DNA of 64,000 nucleotides from Pteria penguin. Its lineage: Eukaryota; Mollusca; Bivalvia; Pterioida; Pteriidae. A program made the translations under genes and the position numbers. Below, in pieces: positions 48,105-59,300 of the stretch. The stretch is taken from assembly GCA_035048485.1 (NCBI GenBank), contig CM068582.1, positions 15,914,001 through 15,978,000 of the forward strand, given 5' to 3'. The first letter of the stretch is position 1. Each line of letters begins with the position of its first letter. The notes beneath the pieces were generated by a model. It was not told the origin of the DNA, did not search any database, and worked only from the letters and a program-made list of their open reading frames with translations.

Positions 48105-49565
48105 ATAGGCACGGTAGACAGACAGTTCTGGCTCTGAATCCAAGTCTTGCCATCTAATTTTCATCCTTAATTTTACAAATATATAAATCTTACACATAAA
48201 AGCATTGTTTTCGTATACCTGTCATAGGCATACCGAGGGATTTACCGTCATGTCGCATAGGTACACCAGGCCTGTAGAAAGCAATTCAAAAGTGGTGGGG
48301 GGGGGGGGGGTGCAGACTTGTAAACTAAGAACAAAATTTGCAATATGATACCATTGTTTCAAGCCACTTTTTTTTACCAAAGAGTCTTGCTTGAATTGCA
48401 TGGAGCTAGACACTAAGCATAGGCGGATCCAGACATTTTTGAGGGGTTGGGTTCCAGCCTGTCATGACTACTATTTTCCACTATTCTGTTTGGAAAGGGG
48501 GTATTGCAGTCTTGAAAATGCCCGAAAATAACCTTTTTTGGGGTAGTCAAATTTTCCAAACTAAGATGGGTTGCAATTCCCCCTCAAAATTGGGGACAGT
48601 TAATAATAAACTAATTTCCATTAAGTAAATTAGATAACAACCTATGGAACAATTATGATCGGCCAAAAACTGGTGGAGGGGGGCAGTCCCCCCCCCCCCA
48701 CCCCCCACCTCCCGGTTTCTACAGTCAGGTACACTTAAGTATCTGCAATCATTGGTATTTAGATTCACCGATTGCGAGGAATTTGCCATTATGTAGCATA
48801 CAAACACTTACATGTTTACCACCCGGTACCTTCACGAATCAAGAGGATGCGCTATATACGTAAACTTCTCTATCCCCTTGACTGATTGCATTTAAAGGTA
48901 GTGGGTTTTGATGGCGCCGCCTGGCGAAAGTATTCAATTTACTACTAACCAAATTAACCAATGAGACTATGCCTGACTTAGCCAACTTTGCTGGGAAGAG
49001 AAACAATAACGGCAACAATCGTCTGCTCTATGTGAAACGTTTTCTGTAGATATCTGAAAAGATTTTCAATCGAAAGGTACAGAGGTTTTAATGAAAGTGA
49101 AAGATGTTTTTCATTCTGTCGATCACTTGCGCTAGATCTGTTATTTTCGTTTTGTCACACAGTTTGTATCAAGGCTTCATATTTATTCATGTGAAAAGCA
49201 AGTGAACAAATCACGAATAGATCTTTGAATGCAATCAGTCAAGAGGAGAGATAAATTTACATAGCGCATTAGCCCTTTGACTCGTGAAGATGGTCACCAT
49301 GTCGCGTAGATACACTACAGGATATACCATCATGTCGCATAATAACACTGAATAAATTTTCATCATGTCGCATTGGTACACTGAGGGAAATGAAAATGTT
49401 AGGGGGATTTTCCGTCATGTCGCATACATACACTAAAGATTTACCACCATTTGCACAGGAACATTGAGATATTTTTTTCATTTTTATGTCGTATAAATTC
49501 GTTGATATACTGAGAGAATTATCATCAAATTGTTATGGTACACCAGGAAATCCGTCATTTGGTCA
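48105..49565 (+). mobile_element. Minisatellite-bearing dispersed element, copy 3, interrupted
   Basis: Head 48115-48222 (GGCTCTGAATCCAAGTCTTG, CATCTAATTTTCATCCTTAA, ATTGTTTTCGTATACCTG) is followed by scattered units with GAGGGATTTACCGTCATGTCGCAT-type sequence at 48223-48270, 48722-48830 and 49293-49560. The array is split by a GGATCC-type remnant and C/G runs (48290-48720) and by a foldback element (48834-49290). Confidence 0.6.
48834..49290. mobile_element. 457-bp foldback element inside the minisatellite array
   Basis: TTCACGAATCAAGAGGATGC through GACTGATTGCATTTAAAG at the left is mirrored at the right by CTTTGAATGCAATCAGTCAA through CCTTTGACTCGTGAA. Termini of about 68 bp. No coding content recognised. 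Confidence 0.75.
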
Positions 49566-49839
49566 TATTATTACACTAGAGGATTCGTATGGAAAGCCTA
49601 TGGAAAGCCGGTGCGCAATGAAATTGCTATCTGCTTTTTGCTAATTGCGAATTGCGTTTTGTCAATAATGAAATTGCTTTTAACTTTGTACTGTTAACGG
49701 TTTCTACTACTGATATGAATGTTTGTGACGCCAAAAGATAAACTTAAGTTGAGCGTCGTGCAGAGTTCAATATGTCCGAAGTGAGGAAACACACGAAATG
49801 TTTAAAGGAAACATAGAAAAGCTTTTTGATAAGAGAACG

Positions 49840-50800
49840 GCTCTTAAATCTCGATAGTGATTAGATCAAGTAGACCTACATTGCTCGCCTGTGCATAGAC
49901 AGATTTAGAATAAATGGGGTGCTATCTGCTTGCAGTGCTCAGACCGAACCTAGCTAAAATGACCTTAAGTTTGTTGGGAATAATTTTAGATCAAAGGGGT
50001 TGCAACCCCGCATCCTCTGCTTACTGCCGGCTTATCTCTACGGACAGGCGGAGCTAATTGAACAATGGCTTGTACTGGATTTCTTTTCACTCGGATGAAT
50101 GCTATTGTCTTAATATGGAAAGGAATTAAGTCATATAAGAGTCAGTGGCGTAGCTTCCATGTATGCTTGTATGCTAAAGCATCCACATTTTTTTAGGAAA
50201 TAAAATCAAGAAAATAAAGAGAGAAAGAGAGAGAGTGAGAGAGAGAGAGAGTCCGCTATCCAATCAGTAATACAGGATGAGTCAATGATGTTTTTAACTC
50301 ATCACAATTTTAAAATATGTTTCCCCTATGCAAAATAGACCAGTGTTTTAAACAAGTTGAACTCAGACTGCAAATTTGCCTAGCTCAACCTTACTGAATC
50401 TTGCAATATAAATGTAATAAAACCGACAATATGTACAAGTGTGACTGCATAATGAGGCTAAATATTTTCCACCCAAGATCTTCACCGGGCCATGGTTTTA
50501 TAAACACTAAAATTGCAATTTTTGCGGTGTTTCCAGGCGCTTCGCACCCTAGGCTTCCGCCAAAACACTCCCTGGACCTGCTGGGGGCCACATTGCGGCC
50601 CAGACCCCCTGTATCCAGAGAAGCATCCACTTAATTTTCGCCTAGCTACGCCACTGAGAGTATACAATAATAGATATCTATATTGAAAAAGAAACCATAA
50701 CAAGATTTCAAGACCACGCCTATTTCCCACTCCCCAGGGCTGGGCTCAGGTTCAAACTTACACATGCACTAGATCATATAGGGAATACTTCTAGCCAATA
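49840..50800. repeat. Dispersed segment duplicated at 56340-57180 and in part at 51240-51500
   Basis: Shared words include AAAGGGGTTGCAACCCCGCA (49994 and 56405), GAACAATGGCTTGTACTGGA (50058; 51470 with one change) and CAAGACCACGCCTATTTCCC (50709 and 57048), in the same order and strand. A GA-rich patch lies at 50218-50252. It looks like a degraded mobile element or old duplications. Confidence 0.6.
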
Positions 50801-50874
50801 ATCAAATCTCAGAGGTAAAATGTTTTTGCATTCCGAAAACTGTTTGCACGGTTCAGGTACGTTTAGCTTCGTAA

Positions 50875-50998
50875 TCAGTCCAACTATCGGGCCGTCGAAC
50901 CATCGGGCTGTCGGACTATCAGGCTGTCGGACTATCAGGCTGTTGGACTGTAAGGCCGTCGGACTATCGGTCTGACGGACTGTAAGGCGGTCACCATC
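50875..50998. repeat. Short minisatellite, ~16-17-bp units
   Basis: About seven units of the type GTCGGACTATCAGGCT with GTAAGGCC variants. Confidence 0.75.
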
Positions 50999-52010
50999 GA
51001 GGTAGACGTACGATTATCGGATAATAATAGTATGTAGCGTCTCTCTCTATTTCCCTCTACCACCACTATCCTCTTTGCTGTTTAAGGGGGAAAGGGGGGG
51101 GGGGGGGCGAATGTCCCTCCGGCCCTTTCTCTCTCTGAATCCGTCACTGGCGAAATATTTGGAAATGATAGTTTTACTAACTGCGGAACCATATAATTAT
51201 CAAGTAAAGAAAAAAATAGCAAAAAAAAAAAGTAATTTTCAATTTACATGGATAAGATCAAGTAGACCTACATTGCTCGTCTGTGCATAGACAGATCTAG
51301 AAATAAAAGGGGTGCTATCTGCTTGCAATGCTCTGTCAAAACCTAGCCAAAATGACCTTAAATCTTAGACCAAATGGGTTGCAACCCCACAACCTCTGCT
51401 TTCTACCGATTTATCTGTCTGGGGTTTTTTTTTTTTTCATTAAACGGGCATGCGGAGCTAATTGAACGATGGCTTGTACTGGATTTCTGACGACCTCAAT
51501 GTAGTCACTGAAAAAAAATCGCTGGCGCATTTCCAGGAATTTTGTCAAGGTAAAATGTAAGGGCCCGCCTTAACCGAACTCGAGATTTTGACTAGGGAAA
51601 GAGGAAAAGGATGAGAAAAGTGTGAAATTAATTACTAATAAATTATAATGGATGTTTGTTTTGTGTTTCTACCGATGTCAACCGGGCAAAGCGTTTCACA
51701 AACAAATCTTGTAATGAAATATAACGGATCATCAAAATCGCTTCAGCAGTTATAGAGCATACTATTTACAAGTTTTTCAATCGTTTCAACGATTATCGGA
51801 TAATAATAGTATGTCGCGTCTTTCTCTCTATTTCCCTCTACCACCACCATCCGCTTTGCTGTTTAAGGAGGGTGGGGTGGGCGAACTTCCCCTCCAGCCT
51901 CTCTCTCTCTCTGAATCCGTCCCTTGAGAAATATTTGCAAATTATAGTTTTACTTACTGCGGAACTATATAATCACAAAGTAAAGAAAAAATAGCAAAAA
52001 AAAAAAAAAA
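50990..52010. repeat. Direct duplication about 780-790 bp apart
   Basis: GATTATCGGATAATAATAGT then CTCTATTTCCCTCTACCACC and TTTGCTGTTTAAGG occur at about 51010-51240 and again at 51790-52010, each ending in an A run after AAAGAAAAAA-TAGC. The region between carries part of the 49.9-kb repeat. Confidence 0.65.
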
Positions 52011-52426
52011 AGAAAAAAGCAGCTTAAAAACAATTAGCAAAAAGCAGTCAGCAAAAAAGCAATTAGTAATAGGCAAAAAGCAATTTAAAATAAAACAACA
52101 ATTTAATTCAGCGCACATTTTTTTCACCGTAAAATGCCAACTTTTGAACTACGAAAGCGGGGTAGGGGTCTATCCGTCGCAGGTAAGAAATCAGGCAAAA
52201 TTACCACCCAAAATTTAAATGAACACCATAAGCAATTGACAAAAAGCAATTGGCAAAAAGCAGTTAGCAATTTCAATGCGCACTGGCTTTCCATAGGTTC
52301 GAGCCCGTGTAAGAAAAATTAATGTTCGTTTCGGTTTATGGAAAAAAACCGGGTTCTTAAATGAGCCTTGCTACAATTATGCAATGGTGATTTTCAACAA
52401 ATGACAACAAATATTTATATATATTT

Positions 52427-52625
<199 letters not shown>

Positions 52626-52716
52626 AAATACAATTAAAATCAAATTAATTAAACAAAGTCTCATCAAATTCTCAGTAGAATTCAATAACAAATGACAACA
52701 TACTCGCACAAGCAGA

Positions 52717-52722
52717 TTTATT
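52717..52722 (-). promoter_or_regulatory. Candidate poly(A) signal of gene 5
   Basis: AATAAA on the minus strand about 680 nt below the stop, in a segment resembling that around the gene 3 candidate (25686-25691). Confidence 0.4.
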
Positions 52723-53266
52723 CACATACAAACAAGATAATCAGGGTACATGCAATGAGCAGTGTGCAAAATTTAAAGATAAAGTCAACTTGCAGAACTG
52801 ACCGTCACTAACAATAAACATTGTTCGAAACCATGGTCAGTATTCTACTTTTCACACATACAACATACATTAAGGTAAGAAATGTAACTCGGGCATTGTT
52901 GAGCCTTGCGAAAATACCACAGAGCATCCGAATTTTAGAGAAATATCCGTCATACTTATGGTTGATTTATGCACAAATATTAAATCATATGCCCAAAAGA
53001 GAGAGGACAACATGCCACATGGAAAGTAACTCCAATCAATTTTATGCTGTTAGCTGGAAGCACAGTGGTAATTTTATAAGCATTTAAAGAACGCATAAAT
53101 TTAATAAATAGCTTTCAAAAGGACAGAATCCGTTTGAGTTACTTCCCGTTGTCGGCCATCTCGTGCAACACCATTATCTTTTTTCAAATTTTTACCATTT
53201 TAAAACAACTCGGTTGAAACAGGCAACAGGCATCTGTAATGCTTGATTTAAGAGAATGTGCCATGA

Positions 53267-53370
<104 letters not shown>

Positions 53371-53399
53371 TTACATCTCATTTCAGTTGACTGGGAGGC

Positions 53400-56300
53400 C
53401 TAGCTGTCCGACTTAAACTCGGGATCGAAGTTCACACAGAAAAACACTTCTTTGTCTTCGTTCGTAATTTTCACGGTCAAATTATACGCTCCCTGAAATA
53501 GTATATTAAGATCAATTCTAAAGGATGTACCGGTGGTGAATGAGTTTGATTATCTGCATTTATGTTAATAGTTTTATGTTCTCCTCTCCAGACTGGAAGA
53601 TTTGGGATGGATAGGGGTGTAAACCAGTTTTGATATGTCTGCCTGTCTGTTAGTCTGTCAGCAGCAATGAAACTTCAACACTAACCATAAAGTTTGGAAA
53701 GTAGACGTTGCGACTTTCATATTTCATATATCTGCTTTTTGACACTATACCTCTTCCTTGACACCAAAATTTTGATATTGTGATTTTTAATGTTCTTGTA
53801 TAAACTGTAACATTAGTTGCCGTGTTTCTAAATCTCATTTTGTTTGTAAGTAGTTCATGTTTAATTTTAAAATTGAAATATTTCGACCAGTTATAGAATG
53901 ATTCGTTCATCAGAAATACTGACTGACTGGAAAGTCTAACACTCTGATCTCTAGAAGTCAATACATAACAATAGAAGTCAATACAACTAAAGCCCCAGTC
54001 ACAACCAGCCGTGGGTGCTTCTGCGGTCGGTTTTGGGTGAAAATCTTGCGAGACACGCGCGGACGTCTTACGATTTTGGAAGAACGTACGCTTCTCGTAA
54101 GCACATACGGTGGCTGTTTGACATGCACAACAATCACCACGGTTTTCTTTCTAGATCTGATAACGTGCGTGGCACTTGCGCTTCCCTCAAGATTACCGTT
54201 CAATTTCAAGTGCGCATGGGATAAAGTTCTAAATTTTACATGCACGATTAACACAAGGAAATTTCGCTTGTCTCTTGCGTTCGACGTACGTTTCCCGCAA
54301 GTCGCTCGTGCTTACCACCCACGGAGAACGTTCGTCATACTTGCGCCATGCGCAAAATGGGATGCATGCGACCAAAAAAAATATCTCACTAGGCAAAGAA
54401 CATTGAAAGTTGTAGTCAACAGAATGCCACCGAAAGGAAAGACTAAAGTAGATGATAGAGATCATGCAATCACTTCAACGGCCAAACGGGCCCAGATAAA
54501 GGCATATACATGTACATTTTCTGTGGAATCTGAGGAGAAGATATTAGAATCCTTAGCACAGAACAAATGTTTCTTTGTCCTTTGATTGTGATGCTTTTGC
54601 GGTGAGTGGAAAGTTGGGCGCCCGTAAACCGGTTAAGCACACTAAATGAGTGACCCTGACGACTTGAATGAATGATCAGTCTGTGGTGTGCCTTATGTGC
54701 CTTACTGTTGCGATATGTTTATCACTCGTTTATGTTGTCAAATCACCAAACATTCCGGCACAGACTGAGTTTAATCATTTTATTCATTTTGCTTATACTT
54801 ATACACACCACGACAAGCTTTTTCGTATTAAAACATATTTCAGAATATTTGATGTCATTTTATTTAAACGCAGTGCACATTTTTACATAGGATCTGAAAT
54901 GAAAATTCAGTTCAGATTCTTATTATCACATGTTTACACTTTTCCAGGCTGTGACGTCACCTATGCCATAAATCAATTTATGACATAGCGATATTTAACT
55001 GCATAAACAGCAAAACATGTGGTAAATCTATATATGCCTTACACAACACTGTTTTGCCATGGGAGTGGGTCCTAACTCCTTGATGTAATAGCCTTTAAGA
55101 TAATTTCTTTACAGTTTTCCCTCAACAGTCATGTGCTGTCCCACAACAGTATTGGGGTCGGTGAGTTGCACAGTTTCGCGCCATGACGTAAGACAGTACG
55201 ATCGACTTGTAAGTGATATATAACGAGTACGTAAATAGTGCGGTTCGCACGGCTAACGTTTGTTTGTTGCACGACAATCGTAAGACGCGAGTATGGTTCC
55301 TACGGGCATCTATGGAACGCCATAGCTGTCTTAAGATCACATTATTAACAATAAATAGTCCTTTCACAATAGCATTACGTCAAAACAGTATACCATTAAG
55401 TAGTTTTTATATTGTATGAAGTCAAACAAATATGATGTGAAGTCGAAATGATGTCAAAACATTAAGTTATGAAGTCACAAAAGCATGTTATGGAGTCAAA
55501 ATAGAATGTTATGAAGTCAAAATATTACGTTATAAAGTCACAAAAATACGTTATGGAGTCAAAATAGTATGTTATGAAGTCATTAAAGTACGTTATGAAG
55601 TCAAAACATTACGTTATGAAGTCACAAAATACGTTATGGAGTCAAAATAGTATGTTATGAAGTCTTTAGAGTACGTTATGAAGTCAAAACATTACGTTAT
55701 GAAATCACAAAAATACGTTATGGAGTCAAAATAGTATGTTACGAAGTCAATAAAGTACGTTATGAAGTCAAAACATTACGTTATGAAGTCACAAAAGTAC
55801 GCTATGCAGTGAGAATATTATGTTATGAAGTCAAAACATTACATTATAAGAAATTAAAGTATTTTATGAAGTAATAAAGCATGTTATGAACACACATTAT
55901 GAAGTGCAATAGTAAGTCATTATGACAAAACAGTAAGGCATGAAGCCAAATGTTAAGTTAAGGTCTTATACAGGGGCAGATCCAGGTTTTAGAGCTTAAA
56001 AAAGGGGCGAAGTCAAGCGAAGAGTATGGGGACTTCAATTAACCATTCTCAAACGGTACCGCAGCTGTCGTGTGAACGAAGCTTTTTGTGGTGCTATTCA
56101 TGTCTTGTCCATATCTTGTTGTACATGTGGTAGATTTTGTCATATAGCGGGATCAGAGCTAATATTGTAATAAATCTGATTGAGCTATATCGCAAAATCC
56201 AGAGACCTATAATACAGGTCTCTGGCAAAACCCACCATCATTACATTTAGTAGACAGAAACGAAGCATCTATACTACGCGAATGTAGAAATGTTTGAAAA

Positions 56301-59300
56301 AGGTGTTGCGACCTGCCATGAATGCTTTTCAGTCAGGAGAGGATGGGTTGGGGTTGAAGCCCTGAACGAAGCCAAAATGACCTTTGTTGGCAAAGTTTTT
56401 CGATCAAAGGGGTTGCAACCCCGCATCCCCTGCTTACTAACGGTTTATAAATTTTCATAAAACGGATAGACGGAGTTTAGTGAACGAGGGATTTTTGTTC
56501 ACTTGGATGAATTCTATTGATTAAATGCAGGGGCGTAGCCAGAGTGCAAATGATGTGTAGCACAAGAAAAGCAGGGAGTTTGGGGGAAAGGAAAACGACC
56601 ACCTCTCTCTCTCTCTCATGAGGCACTATATTTTTGACAAAATGATGTGTACGCACGTGCGTATTTGGCGTAACGGTAGCTACGCCACTGAATGGGGAAA
56701 GAAATCAAGTCATATTAGAGCATACAATGATAAACATCAATACTGGAAAAGAAGCAAGCCGGTGTAGCCCAGTGGATGAGGTGTTCGGCTCGTGATCGGG
56801 ACGTCCAGGTTCTACTCCTGCCATGAATGCATCGGTGTCCTGTCTTTCGGATACGTAAGAAAGTGAAAAACGAGGTCCCGTGCCGCGGTAGGCGTGGCAC
56901 GTAAAAGATCCCTCACTGCTTCAAGAAAGATATAGATTTCTATATAATGCATCAGGCAGAATCCGTCACCATATGCATATACGTGAAATAATCGTGGAGT
57001 GACGAAAACAACACTTAATCGCTGGAAGAGAAACCATAACAAGATCTCAAGACCACGCCTATTTCCCACCATCGAGGGCTGGGCACAGGTTCAAAATTAC
57101 ACATGCACTAGATCATATAGGGAATACACATATACTTCTAGCTCATAATCAGATCTCAAAAGAGATAACAACAAATTGTTTACAAACGGACGACAAATGG
57201 TATTTCATAATCTCTGGCCAGTAGAGCTTATAAAATTGAAACAAAAGGATTAATTTCAGTTGTTTGTTTATTAACATTGAATCACGTAAACGAACACAAA
57301 CATATAATCTAAATACAGCAATATTTCTCCTGCAAGCTAGACCCTTACGAAATAAACTTTACTCCAAGAAATTTTTGATCTGATAATTTTCTGTTGTGTA
57401 TCTTGAAAATTAGACACTACAAGAACATTGTATTGATTGATTATTGTTTACGTCACTCCACGATTATTTCGTGTACATGGTGACGGCGTCTGTCTGATGC
57501 ATTGCACAGAAATTTATACTTTTGCAACGGAACCCCCCCCCCCCCTCCCTCTTCCCGAAGCAGTGAGGGATCTTTTATATGCCACACCTACCGTGTGACA
57601 CGGGACCTGAATAGAATTCATCCAAATGAAAAAAAAATCATCGTTCACTAAACTCTTTCTGCCTATCAGTTTTGAAAATCTATAAACCGGCCGCAGTGAC
57701 TGAAAAGCATTCATTGCAGGTGGCAACCCCCTTTTCAAACATTTCTACATAAGCCTAGTATAGATGCTTCATTTCTGTCTACTAAAAGTAATGATGGTGG
57801 GTCTTGCCAGAGACCTGAATTATAGGTCTCTAGATTTTGCGATATTATTACAAAATCAGCTCTGACTCAGTTATATGACAAAATCCACCTCATGTACTAC
57901 AAGTATAACAAGATAAGGACAAAACATGATTAACATTCACAAAAAGCTTCGTTCACACGACAGCTGCGGTACCGACTGAGGACAGTCAATTGAAGTCCCC
58001 ATACCTATCGCCTCACTTTGCCCCCCCCCCCCTTTTCTTAACTCTAAAACCTGGATCCGCCACCTGTATAAGACCTTAACTTAACATTTGGCTTCATGCC
58101 TTACTGTTTTGTCTTAATGACTTACTATTGCACTTCATAATGTGTTGCTATGACTTCATAATATACTTCATTACTCTATAAAATACTTTATGACTTCATA
58201 ATGTAATGTTTTGACTTCATAATGTAATGTTTTGACTTCATAATGTAATGCTTTGACTTCATAATGTAATGTTTTGACTTCATAACATAATATTCTCACT
58301 GCATAGCATACATTTGTGACTTCATAACGTAATGTTTGACTTCATGACGTACTTTAATGACTTCATAACATACTATTTTGACTCCATATTGTATTTTTAT
58401 GCCTTCATAACGTAATGTTTTGACTTCATAACGTAGTTTGATGACTTCATAACATACTATTTTGACTCCATAATGTATTGTGTGACTTAATAACATACTT
58501 CGATGACTTCATAACATATTATTTGGAATCCATACTGTATTTTTGTGACTTCATAACGTAATGTTCTGACTTCATAACATACTTCGATGACTTCATAACA
58601 TACTATTTGGACTCCATAACGTAATGTGTGACTTCATAATATAATGCTTTGAGTTCATAACATATTATTTTGACCCCAAAATGTATTTTTGTGACTTCAT
58701 AACGTAATGTTTTGACTTCATAACATACTATTTTGACTCCATAACATGCCTTTGTGACTTCATAACTTAATGTTTTGACATCATAACGCACTATTTCGAC
58801 TTCACATCATATTTGTTTGACTTCATACAATATAAATACTACTTAATGGTATACTGTTTTGACGTAATGCTATTGTGAAATGACTAGTTATTGTTAATAG
58901 TGTGATCTTAAGACAGCTATGGCGTTCCATAGGCATCGCACGTTACAAGTGACACTCCCTTTCCAATAACACCGTATGCGTAATCGTGTCTGTTGTTGGA
59001 CTTTTAATCACCTCAATACTATTTCTTAGACTTAAGATCAACCACGGCAGCTAGAACAGGCAAAACCCGAAGCACAGCCAACATTGGCAGATTTAGCAAC
59101 TCCTGTAAACCACCAACCTCTTTGGTCGGAAAATTTTACGAAGAAAAGGTTATTTTCGACCATTTTAGGGCTGCAACCCCACCAACCCCTTTCCAGACCG
59201 ACTAGTGCAACCCCCTTTTCAAACCTTTCTAGATCCTCCTAAATGCACGATCATCAAATACCTACGGCCAGTTGTGACTGAGGCTTAAGGAAATACACTA

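Larger units (their letters stand above)
55315..58932. repeat. Giant inverted repeat with mirrored ~35-bp tandem arrays
   Basis: Left arm 55315-56340 and right arm 57660-58932 are inverted copies. Each arm starts or ends with CTGTCTTAAGATCACA, has an array of CGTTATGAAGTCACAAAA-type units (left about 55400-55960, right about 58080-58830 inverted), and an inner unique part containing GGTACCGCAGCTGTCGTG and an AGAGACCT palindrome. The right array is longer than the left. Between the arms are 1.3 kb with duplicated segments and two SINEs. Confidence 0.88.
53991..59285 (+). mobile_element. 5.3-kb PIF/Harbinger-type element with TAA target duplication
   Basis: Termini AGCCCCAGTCACAACCAGCC (left) and the inverted AGCCTCAGTCACAACTGGCC (right) are flanked by TAA at 53988-53990 and 59286-59288, the 3-bp duplication typical of Harbinger elements. 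Inside are a truncated MADF/Myb-like ORF (54424-54585), a kilobase-scale inverted repeat, two SINEs and duplicated segments. The DDE transposase gene is not visible. It lies in intron 4 of gene 5. Confidence 0.7.

Noticed and set aside
54037..54423. N-terminal extension of the Harbinger ORF
   Set aside because: This stretch is terminal-repeat sequence; the family start is the MPPKGK Met at 54424.
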